Shown here: one piece after another, positions 1 to 8,929 of the stretch
Position numbering within the stretch: position 1 is the first letter of the stretch
Layout: each line of letters begins with the position of its first letter
Source of the DNA: Lachnospiraceae bacterium
GTDB taxonomy: Bacteria > Bacillota > Clostridia > Lachnospirales > Lachnospiraceae
Length of the DNA: 64,000 bases
NCBI GenBank assembly: GCA_900753305.1
Contig: CAADYR010000028.1
Location: 35,161 to 99,160, forward strand
Reading direction: 5' to 3'
Program-made: the position numbers and the translations under genes
The notes under the pieces: model-generated
What the model was told of the DNA's origin: nothing
Databases searched by the model: none
The model's input: the letters and a program-made list of their open reading frames with translations, nothing else

Positions 1-1
1 G

Positions 2-1993
2 GTGGCAGCACAGGACACAGCAATACAGGCAAGACTCAATGGCGAGATGCAGGCAGGAGATATCAATAGTGTGATCACCAGAATAGAGCAGTCTGTGGAC
101 ACACTCAGTGATGCAGTAATGCAGGATTTTGACGTTGCTGCATTCAAAAAGAGTAATGATTATGCAGATGAATATACCAGACAGATCGAAAATGAGGCTG
201 TGAATTTTGCAAGTCATACAGATGGCGCGATCACTGCTTATGTGCGATACAATCCACAGTATTCCAATCCAACCTCCGGTATTTTCATGTCAAGAAATTC
301 TACGCAGGATCAGTTTACATTGTTGACCCCTACAGATTTTTCAATGTATGATGCGAATGATATGGAGCATGTAGGCTGGTACTATCAGCCGGTGCAGGCT
401 GGCAAGGCGATATGGATGGAGCCGTACCTGAATGAGAATATCAATATTTATATGATTTCCTATGTTGTCCCCCTCTATGCTGAGGATGGAACCTCTATAG
501 GTGTCGTTGGTATGGATATTGATTTTAGCATGATCACAGATCAGGTAGATGCGATAAAAATCTATGACACAGGCTATGCTTTTCTGGCAAACGGTCAGGG
601 TATCATCATGCATCATAAGAATCAGGAGAGCGGTATTGATATGTCACAGCAGGACAGCTCTCTCTCAGATATTACTTCTTTTATCAATGATGCTTCCAAA
701 GAAGGGGAAGGCTATCGTTATTCTTATCAGGGGAAGGCAATGCAGCTTTTTTATTTTAATCTGAATAATGGCATGAAGATACTTCTGACGGCTCCTAATA
801 TGGAGGTTTATTCAGAAGCAAATCAGCTGGTTGGAATGATATTGACGGCATTGGCTGTGGCTTTGCTGTTATCTGCAGTAATAGGTATTCTGATAGGTAA
901 TAATATTGCGAAGCCGATCAGGTATTTGACGCAGATCATTGAACAGACCTCCCGGCTGGATTTCGCACCTACAGAAATGGGCAAGAAACTTCGTGGACAA
1001 AAAGATGAGATCGGTGTTATGGCAAGAGCCGTACATGAAATGCGGAAAATATTACGTGATATCATGGGAAGACTGGACGAAGCCAATACTACGATCACAA
1101 AGAGTATCGACCAGCTTGATACGATCATGAAGACGAACAGTGATGTAGCACAGGACAACTCTGCTGCAACACAGGAACTGGCAGCAGGCATGCAGGAGAC
1201 AACAGCCAATACGCAGCATATCGTACAGAATATCGCAGAGGTAAAACATAATTCAGGAGTTATTTATCAGATGGCATTGGAGGGAGAAGAAAACTCCAAT
1301 CAGGTACAGCAGCGTGCTGTCAGCATGGAAAAGACCAGTATGGAGTCCAGCAAAAAAGCTGATGAAATCTATGCACAGATGAAAGACAAGGCAGATGCAG
1401 CAGTAGAGCAGTCCAAGGCAGTTAAGAGAATCAACGAACTGACGGAGGATATTAAGGAGATTTCGTCTCAGACGAATCTGCTTGCATTGAATGCCAGTAT
1501 TGAGGCGGCAAGGGCAGGCGAAGCAGGAAAAGGCTTTGCAGTAGTTGCATCTGAAATCGGAACACTTGCCTCTCAGACATTGAGTACGGTTGATAACATT
1601 AATGGTATTGTCGGAGAAGTAAATGATGCAGTAGAGAAACTGACATTATGTATCACTACGATCATGGATTTTCTGGAAAATACGGTAGTAGGAGATTATG
1701 CAAATTTCAGACATTCAGGAACCGAGTACAGAACAGATGCGGATGAATTTAAAAATGTGATGGAGCAGACCAAAGATTCCATGCAGCAACTGGAGGAATA
1801 TATCAATCAGATTTCAACGGCAGCAGACGGTATCAATGACATGATAGCGCAGTCTGCAAATGGTATCAGCGATATCGCAGATAAATCAAGCCAGACGCAG
1901 AGCAGTACGATGGAAGGATATAAGCGCTTACAGGAATGCAGGGAGTCTGTTGATAAATTAAAGGGTATTGTAGCACAGTTCCACTTGTGTTAA
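2..1993 (+). CDS. Methyl-accepting chemotaxis protein, 5' end cut by window edge
   Basis: Transmembrane chemoreceptor that passes ligand binding to CheA/CheW. The reading frame is open to the first bases, so the N-terminal cytoplasmic tail and first membrane helix lie outside the window; the GTG at base 2 is probably not the real start. Visible order: extracellular Cache-type sensor (about residues 20-270, with the motif VVGMDIDF), second membrane helix (about 275-300), HAMP (KPIRYLTQII and DEIGVMARAV), then a long signalling coiled coil with the conserved hairpin tip SSQTNLLALNASIEAARAGE. A segment after the tip (DFLENTVVGDY) interrupts the usual heptads. Ligand unknown. A strong terminator follows. 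Confidence 0.9.
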   Translation: MAAQDTAIQARLNGEMQAGDINSVITRIEQSVDTLSDAVMQDFDVAAFKKSNDYADEYTRQIENEAVNFASHTDGAITAYVRYNPQYSNPTSGIFMSRNSTQDQFTLLTPTDFSMYDANDMEHVGWYYQPVQAGKAIWMEPYLNENINIYMISYVVPLYAEDGTSIGVVGMDIDFSMITDQVDAIKIYDTGYAFLANGQGIIMHHKNQESGIDMSQQDSSLSDITSFINDASKEGEGYRYSYQGKAMQLFYFNLNNGMKILLTAPNMEVYSEANQLVGMILTALAVALLLSAVIGILIGNNIAKPIRYLTQIIEQTSRLDFAPTEMGKKLRGQKDEIGVMARAVHEMRKILRDIMGRLDEANTTITKSIDQLDTIMKTNSDVAQDNSAATQELAAGMQETTANTQHIVQNIAEVKHNSGVIYQMALEGEENSNQVQQRAVSMEKTSMESSKKADEIYAQMKDKADAAVEQSKAVKRINELTEDIKEISSQTNLLALNASIEAARAGEAGKGFAVVASEIGTLASQTLSTVDNINGIVGEVNDAVEKLTLCITTIMDFLENTVVGDYANFRHSGTEYRTDADEFKNVMEQTKDSMQQLEEYINQISTAADGINDMIAQSANGISDIADKSSQTQSSTMEGYKRLQECRESVDKLKGIVAQFHLC

Positions 1994-2000
1994 TATGCAT

Positions 2001-2041
2001 AAAAAAACGCTTTTCGATGATTAGTCGAAAGGCGTTTTTTT
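2001..2041 (+). terminator. Rho-independent terminator after chemoreceptor
   Basis: A 12-bp stem (AACGCTTTTCGA at 2006-2017 with TCGAAAGGCGTT at 2025-2036, one G-U pair) and a T tract to 2041, with A residues upstream. It ends the chemoreceptor transcript before the hydrogenase promoter. Confidence 0.9.
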
Positions 2042-2081
2042 ATGCAGTATTACCAGTAAAGTGTTTAAAAATTAACGATTC

Positions 2082-2110
2082 TTGCAATGTATATAAATTC
2101 ATGCTATAGT
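2082..2110 (+). promoter_or_regulatory. Sigma-A type promoter of hydrogenase operon
   Basis: TTGCAA (2082-2087), a 17-nt spacer and TATAGT (2105-2110) preceded by TG one base upstream (extended -10). It lies about 90 nt before the flavoprotein start, and a cre-like palindrome follows at once. Confidence 0.6.
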
Positions 2111-2114
2111 CAAT

Positions 2115-2128
2115 TGTAAGCGCTTACA
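2115..2128 (+). promoter_or_regulatory. cre-type operator (CcpA family) at the hydrogenase transcription start
   Basis: The 14-bp perfect palindrome TGTAAGCGCTTACA fits the Bacillus catabolite-responsive element consensus (TGWAARCGYTWNCA). It begins 4 bp after the -10 box, so a bound LacI/CcpA-family repressor would block initiation. Which regulator binds is inferred. Confidence 0.6.
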
Positions 2129-2201
2129 TAATATATAAAACCCAGAAATGAAAGTTTTTGTATGAGTGCATAAATATGAATGGAAAGCAGGGAGGATACT
2201 T

Positions 2202-4034
2202 ATGAGCAGACTTGAAATACCGGTACCGAATAAAGCCCAGGTTGTAGTGGAACAGCTTTATAAGGATCTGGAGAGAAGAATTGAAGCCAGTCCATCCGGT
2301 CTGTGTCCAATCGATATGTCCAGGGCATTTCTGGAACTGTGCCATGCACAGTCCTGTGGTAAATGTGTGCCATGTCGTGTAGGACTGGGGCAGCTCAAGA
2401 AGCTGATCAGTGATGTGTTAGACGGTTCTGCAACAATGGAAACACTGGATCTGATGGAGGAAACAGCCAAATCTATTATGGAAACGGCAGATTGTGCCAT
2501 TGGCTATGAAACTGCCAATATGATCTATAAGGGACTGATCGGGTTCCATGATGAATATGTGGCACACATTGAACTTGGAAGATGTAACTGTAAGTATCAG
2601 CAGCCTGTACCGTGCGTATCATTGTGTCCGGCAGGAGTAGATATTCCGGGTTATATTGCACTGGTACATGAGGGACGTTATCAGGATGCGATACGTCTGA
2701 TCCGTAAGGACAATCCTTTCCCAACAACATGTGGATTTATCTGTGAGCATCCCTGTGAGGCACGATGCCGCAGAAATATTGTAGATGATGCCATCAATAT
2801 CCGGGGACTTAAGAGAATGGCAGCAGATCTGGCAGGTAAGGTAGAACCGCCCGTCTGTCAACCTGCTACTGGTAAGAGGGTAGCAATTGTAGGTGGAGGT
2901 CCCGGAGGACTCAGCGCAGCTTATTATTTACAGCTTATGGGACATCAGGTGGTTGTATATGAAATGCATCCCAGGCTTGGAGGTATGCTCCGTTATGGTA
3001 TCCCTAATTATCGTCTGCCAAAGAACCGCTTGGATGATGATATTGATGCGATCCTTGCTACCGGAGTGCAGGTTAAGCATGGACTCCGTATCGGACAGGA
3101 TATCACCATCAATGAATTGAGAGAGCAGTATGATGCAGTACTTATCACGATCGGTGCAAGTACGGATAAGAAGCTTGGAATAGAAGGAGAAGATGCCAGT
3201 GGTGTTATTTCGGCAGTACAGTTCCTGCGTGCGATCGATCTGGGGGAAGCAATTGACCTGTCAGGGCAGGAAGTCTGTGTGATCGGCGGTGGTAATGTAT
3301 CCATGGATGCTGTCCGTACTGCTGTCAGACTTGGTGCGAAAAAGGTAAGCATTGTATACAGAAGAAGAGTAGCTGATATGACAGCGCTTCATGATGAAAT
3401 AGAAGGAGCCATTGCAGAAGGTGTAGAGGTACAGACTCTGAAATCTCCTGTCAGAATCGAAAAAGATGAAGAGGGTAAAGTGAAGGGCTTATGGGTACAG
3501 CCACAGATGATCAGTGCGATACGTGATGGACGCGCCAGCGTACGCCCTACGGGTGAGGATGAAAGGATGATTCCCTGCACAACGATCATCGTGGCAATTG
3601 GACAGGATATTGAATCCAAGCATTTTGCGGATGCAGGTGTACCGGTCAACAGAGGTGTGATCCAGGCGGGAAGACATGGTGGATTTGATCTGTTGCCGGG
3701 TGTCTTTGCAGGTGGTGACTGTGCAACAGGTCCTGCAACTGTTGTAAAGGCAATCGGGGCAGCCAAGGTCATAGCAGCCAATATTGACGAATATCTTGGC
3801 TATCATCATACCATTTCCTGTGATGTGGAAGTACCACAGCCCAACATCGCAGACAGAACACCCTGCGGTCGTGTCAATATGACAGAGCGCGAAGTGTGTG
3901 AGCGGATCTGTGATTTTGATGGTGTGGAACTGCCTATGACAGAGGCAGAGTGCAAGCAGGAGGCATCCCGGTGTCTACGCTGCGATCATTTTGGCTATGG
4001 AATACTGAAAGGAGGCCGTGAAACAATATGGTAA
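2202..4034 (+). CDS. NuoF/GltD-like iron-sulfur flavoprotein, partner of the hydrogenase
   Basis: Probable electron-transfer subunit joining NAD(P)H to HydA. N-terminal region has the NuoF-type 4Fe-4S motif SCGKCVPCR (Cys52, 55, 58, with Cys98 as likely fourth ligand). Then comes a GltD-like domain: cysteines at about 128-189 (LCPAG, CGFICEHPCEARC), an FAD-binding GGGPGG near 231, and a second nucleotide-binding motif IGGGNVSMDA. The start at 2202 is chosen because GGAGG lies at 2191-2195; an upstream in-frame ATG at 2166 lacks a binding site. The FMN/NADH Rossmann part of a true NuoF is absent, so this is a GltD protein with a NuoF tail domain, not a HydB. Its stop overlaps the hydA start by 7 bp. 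Confidence 0.85.
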   Translation: MSRLEIPVPNKAQVVVEQLYKDLERRIEASPSGLCPIDMSRAFLELCHAQSCGKCVPCRVGLGQLKKLISDVLDGSATMETLDLMEETAKSIMETADCAIGYETANMIYKGLIGFHDEYVAHIELGRCNCKYQQPVPCVSLCPAGVDIPGYIALVHEGRYQDAIRLIRKDNPFPTTCGFICEHPCEARCRRNIVDDAINIRGLKRMAADLAGKVEPPVCQPATGKRVAIVGGGPGGLSAAYYLQLMGHQVVVYEMHPRLGGMLRYGIPNYRLPKNRLDDDIDAILATGVQVKHGLRIGQDITINELREQYDAVLITIGASTDKKLGIEGEDASGVISAVQFLRAIDLGEAIDLSGQEVCVIGGGNVSMDAVRTAVRLGAKKVSIVYRRRVADMTALHDEIEGAIAEGVEVQTLKSPVRIEKDEEGKVKGLWVQPQMISAIRDGRASVRPTGEDERMIPCTTIIVAIGQDIESKHFADAGVPVNRGVIQAGRHGGFDLLPGVFAGGDCATGPATVVKAIGAAKVIAANIDEYLGYHHTISCDVEVPQPNIADRTPCGRVNMTEREVCERICDFDGVELPMTEAECKQEASRCLRCDHFGYGILKGGRETIW

Positions 4035-5773
4035 CACTTACAATTGACCGCAAACAGATCACAGTAGAGGACGGAAGCACCATTATGGAAGCGGCTACCG
4101 CAGCAGGAATTCCGATTCCAAGATTATGTTATCTCAAGGACATCAACGAGATCGGTGCCTGTCGAGTCTGTGTCGTTGAAATAGAAGGTAAGGAGAAACT
4201 GGTAACGTCCTGTAATAATCAGGTAGAAGAGGGGATGGTTGTTTATACCAACAGTCCCAAGGTGCGCAAGAATCGCAGACAGACAATACAGATGATCCTG
4301 TCCCAGCATAATGCAAACTGCGTGACCTGTGCCAGAAACCGTAACTGCTCTCTACAGACCATTACCAGAGATCTTAATCTTCTGGAAGTGCCTTACGAAA
4401 AAGATATTCATTATCTGCCCTGGAATAAGAACTTTCCATTGATCCGAGATGAGGATAAGTGCATCAAATGCATGCGTTGTGTACAGATTTGTGACAAGGT
4501 CCAGGGTATTAACGTATGGGAGATAGAAGGAACAGGTTCACGTACCGGTATTTATGTAGCAGGTAATCGTACCATCGAAGAATCCGCCTGTACTTTATGC
4601 GGACAGTGTATCACACATTGCCCGGTAGGCGCCCTGAGGGAGCGGGATGACACAGAAAAGGCATGGTGGGCTATTGAGAATCCGGGCAAGGTAACTGTTG
4701 TGCAGGTGGCTCCGGCGGTGCGTGCAGCCTGGGGTGAGGTATTGGGATTATCCCGTGAAGACGCAACGATGGGTAAGATCACAGATGCACTGAAACAGAT
4801 GGGGTTTGATTATGTATTTGACACCGTATTCTCTGCTGATCTTACGATCATGGAAGAAGGAAATGAATTCATAGAACGCTTCAAAAAGGGCGATACCAAG
4901 CAGATGCCCATGTTCACCTCCTGTTGTCCCGGATGGGTCAGATTTATCAAGTCCCAGTATCCCCATCTGGTATCCAGACTTTCTACAGCCAAATCTCCAC
5001 AGCAGATGTTTGGCGCAGTAATGAAGTCTTATTTTGCGCAGAAGATCGGAGTGAAACCGGAAGATATCGTAACCGTATCTATCATGCCGTGTGTAGCCAA
5101 GAAGGGTGAAAGTAACATGGAGTTATTCTACGGAGAATATGCAGGAAAAGATGTTGATGTCGTGCTTACGACCCGTGAACTGACTCGTATGATCCGTATG
5201 GCACATATTGATGCGAAAACTTTGCAGGACGTACCCTGCGACGACCCGATGGCAGATACGACCGGAGCTGGCGTCATATTCGGAACAACAGGCGGCGTTA
5301 TGGAAGCAGCACTTCGTTCTGCTTATTATCTCATCACAGGCTCTGATCCCGATCCTGATGCCTTTGGTGAAGTACGAAGCAGCAGAGAGCAGACTAAGTG
5401 GAAGGAAGCAGAATTCCATATCAACGATCTGGTAGTCAGAACGGCTGTTGTCAATGGACTTGGTAATACCAGAGAATTGCTGGATGCTCTGGAAAAAGGC
5501 GAAGTGCATTATGATTTTGTGGAAGTCATGGCATGTCCGGGAGGATGTGTAGGCGGTGGTGGACAGCCTATCAAGGATGGCTGCGAGCTGGCAACAGACA
5601 GGAGCACAAATCTGCGTAAACTGGATGAAAAAGCAAAGGTCAGATTTTCTCATGAAAATCCCTCTGTACAGAAATTGTATGAGGAGTTTCTGGAAAGGCC
5701 GCTTTCACACAAATCCCATATGCTTTTACATACAGACCATCAGGCATGGGCGATGCCGGCAACAGATAAGTAA
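4028..5773 (+). CDS. hydA: [FeFe] hydrogenase, group A catalytic subunit
   Basis: Soluble enzyme that reversibly reduces protons to H2, usually to dispose of fermentation electrons. All cofactor motifs are intact: 2Fe-2S ferredoxin domain (Cys34, 45, 48, 62), His-ligated cluster (H94, C98, C101, C107), two 4Fe-4S clusters (CIKCMRC...C at 145-155, CTLCGQC...C at 188-198), and the three H-cluster signatures TSCCPGW (about 297), MPCVAKK (about 352) and ACPGGCVGGGGQP (about 503). The length of 581 residues is normal. It is translationally coupled to the preceding flavoprotein, suggesting NAD(P)H-linked or bifurcating use. The hydE/F/G maturases are not in the window. Confidence 0.95.
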   Translation: MVTLTIDRKQITVEDGSTIMEAATAAGIPIPRLCYLKDINEIGACRVCVVEIEGKEKLVTSCNNQVEEGMVVYTNSPKVRKNRRQTIQMILSQHNANCVTCARNRNCSLQTITRDLNLLEVPYEKDIHYLPWNKNFPLIRDEDKCIKCMRCVQICDKVQGINVWEIEGTGSRTGIYVAGNRTIEESACTLCGQCITHCPVGALRERDDTEKAWWAIENPGKVTVVQVAPAVRAAWGEVLGLSREDATMGKITDALKQMGFDYVFDTVFSADLTIMEEGNEFIERFKKGDTKQMPMFTSCCPGWVRFIKSQYPHLVSRLSTAKSPQQMFGAVMKSYFAQKIGVKPEDIVTVSIMPCVAKKGESNMELFYGEYAGKDVDVVLTTRELTRMIRMAHIDAKTLQDVPCDDPMADTTGAGVIFGTTGGVMEAALRSAYYLITGSDPDPDAFGEVRSSREQTKWKEAEFHINDLVVRTAVVNGLGNTRELLDALEKGEVHYDFVEVMACPGGCVGGGGQPIKDGCELATDRSTNLRKLDEKAKVRFSHENPSVQKLYEEFLERPLSHKSHMLLHTDHQAWAMPATDK

Positions 5774-5789
5774 CAGAGATATATTGACA

Positions 5790-5823
5790 GGAAGCAGTTC
5801 CCAAAGGGCTGCTTCTTGTTTTA
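5790..5823 (+). terminator. Terminator after hydA
   Basis: Stem GAAGCAG (5791-5797) with CTGCTTC (5809-5815), extended inside by CCC/GGG, followed by TTGTTTT. Confidence 0.8.
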
Positions 5824-5873
5824 TGTTCCCTTGTGTGATACAGTGTAACTATTCAGAAGAAATACGTGGGTGA

Positions 5874-6389
5874 ATGGGAATGAACACAGTTAAAGATCAT
5901 GTAGAGCATGAATTTGCTCCGGTGTATAATGAAAATTCAGAGATTTTGATATTAGGAACGTTACCTTCCGTGAAATCACGGGAGAATCATTTTTATTACG
6001 GACATCCGCAGAATCGTTTCTGGAAACTGCTTGCAGCACTTATGGATGCTCCGGTTCCGGCTACGATTGAGGAGAAAAAGGCATTTTTGCTGATGTATCA
6101 CATTGCGGTATGGGACGTGATCGCAAGTTGTGATATTATAGGCTCAAGCGACAGCAGTATTTCCAATGTAGTACCCACTGATCTTTCAAAAGTACTGATG
6201 AATGCACCAATCAGGCAGATTTATGCAAATGGGGCGACTGCTGCAAAACTGTATCATAAGTATCAGGAGAAGCTGACAGGAAGGGAGATTATTACTTTAC
6301 CTTCCACAAGTCCTGCCAATGCGGCTTTTACTATGAACAGACTTATAGAAAAATGGAAATGTATTTTAATGAAAGATAATGAAGATTGA
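5874..6389 (+). CDS. Uracil/deoxyinosine-DNA glycosylase (UDG superfamily)
   Basis: A 171-residue base-excision repair enzyme that would remove deaminated bases from DNA. Seen: the glycosylase motif ILGTLPSVKS near residue 26, HPQNRFWKLL near 44, and the C-terminal loop LPSTSPANA near 144, a layout of the family annotated as DNA-deoxyinosine glycosylase (UDG family 6). Two ATGs (5874, 5880) compete; both lie behind GGGTGAATGGGA-like sequence and neither has a clear ribosome site. The substrate assignment rests on family resemblance only. Confidence 0.75.
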   Translation: MGMNTVKDHVEHEFAPVYNENSEILILGTLPSVKSRENHFYYGHPQNRFWKLLAALMDAPVPATIEEKKAFLLMYHIAVWDVIASCDIIGSSDSSISNVVPTDLSKVLMNAPIRQIYANGATAAKLYHKYQEKLTGREIITLPSTSPANAAFTMNRLIEKWKCILMKDNED

Positions 6390-6407
6390 AGAAGGGAAGC
6401 GTAAATC

Positions 6408-6959
6408 ATGTTTGAACAGGAAACAGAGGATGCGGTAAGAGTAGTAGAGGAGTTTATGGAACAGGCTAAATTACAGTCGGGAGATCTGGTAGTGATCGGA
6501 TGTTCTACCAGTGAGATTGCCTCACACAGAATAGGTTCTAATTCTAATGTTGAACTGGGAGAGGCTGTTTTCCTGGCGATGTACCATGCATTCCGGCGCA
6601 AAGAGATCAGCATAGCCACACAGTGCTGCGAACACCTTAACCGGGCACTGATCATAGAGAGAAAGGATGCACAGCGCTTTGGTTATGAGGAAGTCAATGT
6701 TGTGCCACAGCCAAAGGCAGGAGGCTCGTTCTCGACTGCAGCCTGGAAACATATGCAGGATCCTGTTGCAGTGGAGCATATTCAGGCAAAAGGTGGCATT
6801 GATATCGGTGATACCCTGATCGGCATGCATTTAAAGGCAGTTGCTGTGCCGGTAAGAATTGAGCATCCTCTAATAGGAGGTGCGCATATTGTGTGTGCAA
6901 GGACCAGACCGAAATTTATTGGAGGAGAAAGGGCACATTACAATGAGGCATTGTTGTAA
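6408..6959 (+). CDS. YwlG/TIGR01440 family protein (DUF436)
   Basis: A 183-residue conserved protein of unknown biochemical function. Recognised by the N-terminal segment LVVIGCSTSEIASHRIG and the central CCEHLNRALIIER and KAGGSFSTAAWK blocks typical of the B. subtilis YwlG family. Cys and His residues in these blocks hint at an enzyme, but none is established here. It lies 18 bp after the glycosylase and so is probably co-transcribed. An extended -10 promoter for the next gene starts after it. Confidence 0.8.
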   Translation: MFEQETEDAVRVVEEFMEQAKLQSGDLVVIGCSTSEIASHRIGSNSNVELGEAVFLAMYHAFRRKEISIATQCCEHLNRALIIERKDAQRFGYEEVNVVPQPKAGGSFSTAAWKHMQDPVAVEHIQAKGGIDIGDTLIGMHLKAVAVPVRIEHPLIGGAHIVCARTRPKFIGGERAHYNEALL

Positions 6960-7003
6960 ACATAAAATTTTGGGAAAATCCCTTTTCTTAAATGTAGGGT
7001 ATG

Positions 7004-7012
7004 TGTTATAAT
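7004..7012 (+). promoter_or_regulatory. Extended -10 promoter before deacetylase
   Basis: TGTTATAAT at 7004-7012 is a consensus extended -10. The -35 (TTCTTA at 6985-6990, 16-nt spacer) is weak, as is common with extended -10 elements. The gene start follows 20-35 nt downstream. Confidence 0.55.
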
Positions 7013-7032
7013 TGGCGTAGTGTACGGAAAGT

Positions 7033-7983
7033 GTGGTCGGAAATCAGATGGCTGAAGTTGAGAACAAAAGACAGAGACGTGTGAAACGTCTGAAAAAGTT
7101 GATCGTAATGATGATAGTCATGGTATTTATCATACCTGTCTGTATCAGCATAGTTCTGGCTGTCCGGTTGCATGGACTTCGGGAGGAAGTGCATGGATTA
7201 CAGGCTCAGATAGAGGCCGTACAAAATGCTTTACGTGTGGAAGAGGAGAACACGGTCGGAACACGTGAATTGACAGAGGAAGAAGCATCCATGGATGTAC
7301 AGACTCTGGAGAATCGGATTGAATGGAGCAGTTCAAACGGCAGTTTGTCAAATGAATCAGATATTCATAAAGTATATCTGACTTTTGATGATGGACCAAG
7401 TGCCAATACTGACAGGATTCTGGATATTCTGGATCAATATGGTGTAAAAGCTACATTCTTTGTAGTGGGTAAAGAAGGCTATAATGACCAGTACCGCCGT
7501 ATCGTGCAGGATGGACACACACTTGGCATGCATTCCTACAGCCATGTATACAGAGATATTTATCAGTCTGTAGAAGCTTACAGTCAGGATCTGGAGAAGC
7601 TTCATACATATTTGTATGAACTGACAGGTGTTGACAGTAGAATTGTCCGGCTGCCGGGTGGCAGCAGTAACACGATCTGCAGAAATGGAATACAGGATAT
7701 TCTTGCATATCTTGGTCAGGAAGGAATTACTTATTACGATTGGAATGTGTCCAGTGGCGATGCTGCCAGCGGATATATCAGTGCACAGCAGATAGCCGAT
7801 AATGTATTGGATCATGTTGACCAGCACAATACATCAATTGTACTGATGCATGATGCATCCGCCAAGAATACAACAGTGGAGGCTCTTCCAATTATTATTG
7901 AGAAAATATTGGAATCAGAGAATACTGTATTGTTGCCTATCACGGAGGATACAGTACCGATTCAGCATGTTCAGGCAGAATAA
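7033..7983 (+). CDS. Membrane-anchored polysaccharide deacetylase (NodB domain)
   Basis: Likely removes acetyl groups from cell-surface polysaccharide or peptidoglycan outside the membrane. A basic N-terminus (KRQRRVKRLKK) precedes a single hydrophobic helix (about 22-45), a coiled-coil spacer, then the NodB domain from about 115: TFDDGPS (catalytic and metal Asp), HSYSH (metal His pair), RLPGG, and the late LMHDAS motif. The GTG at 7033 opens the frame; an ATG at 7048 has GGAA five bases upstream and may be the real start, removing five residues. Confidence 0.85.
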   Translation: MVGNQMAEVENKRQRRVKRLKKLIVMMIVMVFIIPVCISIVLAVRLHGLREEVHGLQAQIEAVQNALRVEEENTVGTRELTEEEASMDVQTLENRIEWSSSNGSLSNESDIHKVYLTFDDGPSANTDRILDILDQYGVKATFFVVGKEGYNDQYRRIVQDGHTLGMHSYSHVYRDIYQSVEAYSQDLEKLHTYLYELTGVDSRIVRLPGGSSNTICRNGIQDILAYLGQEGITYYDWNVSSGDAASGYISAQQIADNVLDHVDQHNTSIVLMHDASAKNTTVEALPIIIEKILESENTVLLPITEDTVPIQHVQAE

Positions 7984-8025
7984 GGGTAAAAGGATGCCCT
8001 GATAACAAAATTGGAGGATAGTGAA

Positions 8026-8910
8026 ATGGGTTTTTTTCAGGATTTGAAACAGGATTTATCTCAGGCAGTAAATGAAATGGTACCTGAGGAGGGAGAAGTA
8101 GAAACAGGAGATCTCGCATCCAAGGCAGAAGTAACTTCATCAGAGGATCTCTTTGGACAGACAGACGGAGAGGATTTCGCAGACCTTGAAGCTATGCTTG
8201 AAAATGAAGCAACAGCTTTGGGCAGCAAAACTCAGGAGCCAAAGGAAGAAGTAGTAAAACAGCCCAAGGAGGAGATTCAGGTCGAGCCACAGCAGGCAGA
8301 ACAGGCTAATGACGAAGTCGAAGAACTCCTGAATGAAGTAGAACAGAACCTTTCTGATCAGGTATCTTCCATGGAGAGAAAGACAGAACCTGATTTTAGA
8401 AATACAAGAGATATGAGCTTCTTTGCATCCACATCAGCAGAAACATCTTCTGACACAGCAGTGATCACAGCAGGAATGACCATTACAGGTGATGTGATCA
8501 GCAGTGGCAATATGGATCTGATCGGTAATATCAATGGTAATATCGAAATCAATGGTAAGCTCAATGTGACAGGAAGTATTAACGGTAACTCATCCGCAGC
8601 CGAGATTTATGCAGAATCCGCACAGATCAACGGTGAGGTCAAGAGCAAGGGAAGTGTAAAGATTGGACAGAGTTCAGTTGTGATCGGCAATATCTTTGCT
8701 ACCAGTGCAGTAATTGCAGGTGCAGTAAAGGGTGATATTGATGTACACGGTCCTGTTGTTCTGGATACATCAGCTATCGTTATGGGAAATATAAAATCCA
8801 AGTCCGTACAGATCAATAATGGTGCGGTCATTGAAGGTATGTGCTCTCAGTGCTATGCTGAGGTAAGCCCGACCTCCTTCTTCAGTGATGTGAAGAAAAA
8901 CAGAAAGTAA
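8026..8910 (+). CDS. Bactofilin (polymer-forming cytoskeletal protein)
   Basis: A 294-residue protein whose C-terminal half (about 145-275) is a beta-helix of repeated G-(D/N)-(I/V) turns, for example GNINGNIEINGKLNVTGSIN. Bactofilins self-assemble without nucleotide into filaments used in cell shape, wall synthesis or organelle positioning. The N-terminal 140 residues are acidic and low-complexity (runs of Glu/Gln), longer than in most bactofilins, and probably a flexible linker. Start 8026 is chosen because GGAGGA lies 7 bp upstream; a TTG at 8011 is in frame but overlaps that site. It lies directly before pyrH, where rpsB-tsf are more usual. Confidence 0.85.
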   Translation: MGFFQDLKQDLSQAVNEMVPEEGEVETGDLASKAEVTSSEDLFGQTDGEDFADLEAMLENEATALGSKTQEPKEEVVKQPKEEIQVEPQQAEQANDEVEELLNEVEQNLSDQVSSMERKTEPDFRNTRDMSFFASTSAETSSDTAVITAGMTITGDVISSGNMDLIGNINGNIEINGKLNVTGSINGNSSAAEIYAESAQINGEVKSKGSVKIGQSSVVIGNIFATSAVIAGAVKGDIDVHGPVVLDTSAIVMGNIKSKSVQINNGAVIEGMCSQCYAEVSPTSFFSDVKKNRK

Positions 8911-8929
8911 GAATAAGAGGAATAAGAAA

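Noticed and set aside
5123..5653. Long - strand open frame opposite hydA (176 codons)
   Set aside because: Antisense shadow with Cys/Ile/His-rich composition, no ribosome site and complete overlap with a certain gene. The same holds for the - strand frames opposite polC, murD and secDF.
6966..6990. GGGA-AAA-TCCC with T run as a terminator after the YwlG-like gene
   Set aside because: A four-bp stem is too short to support a terminator call.
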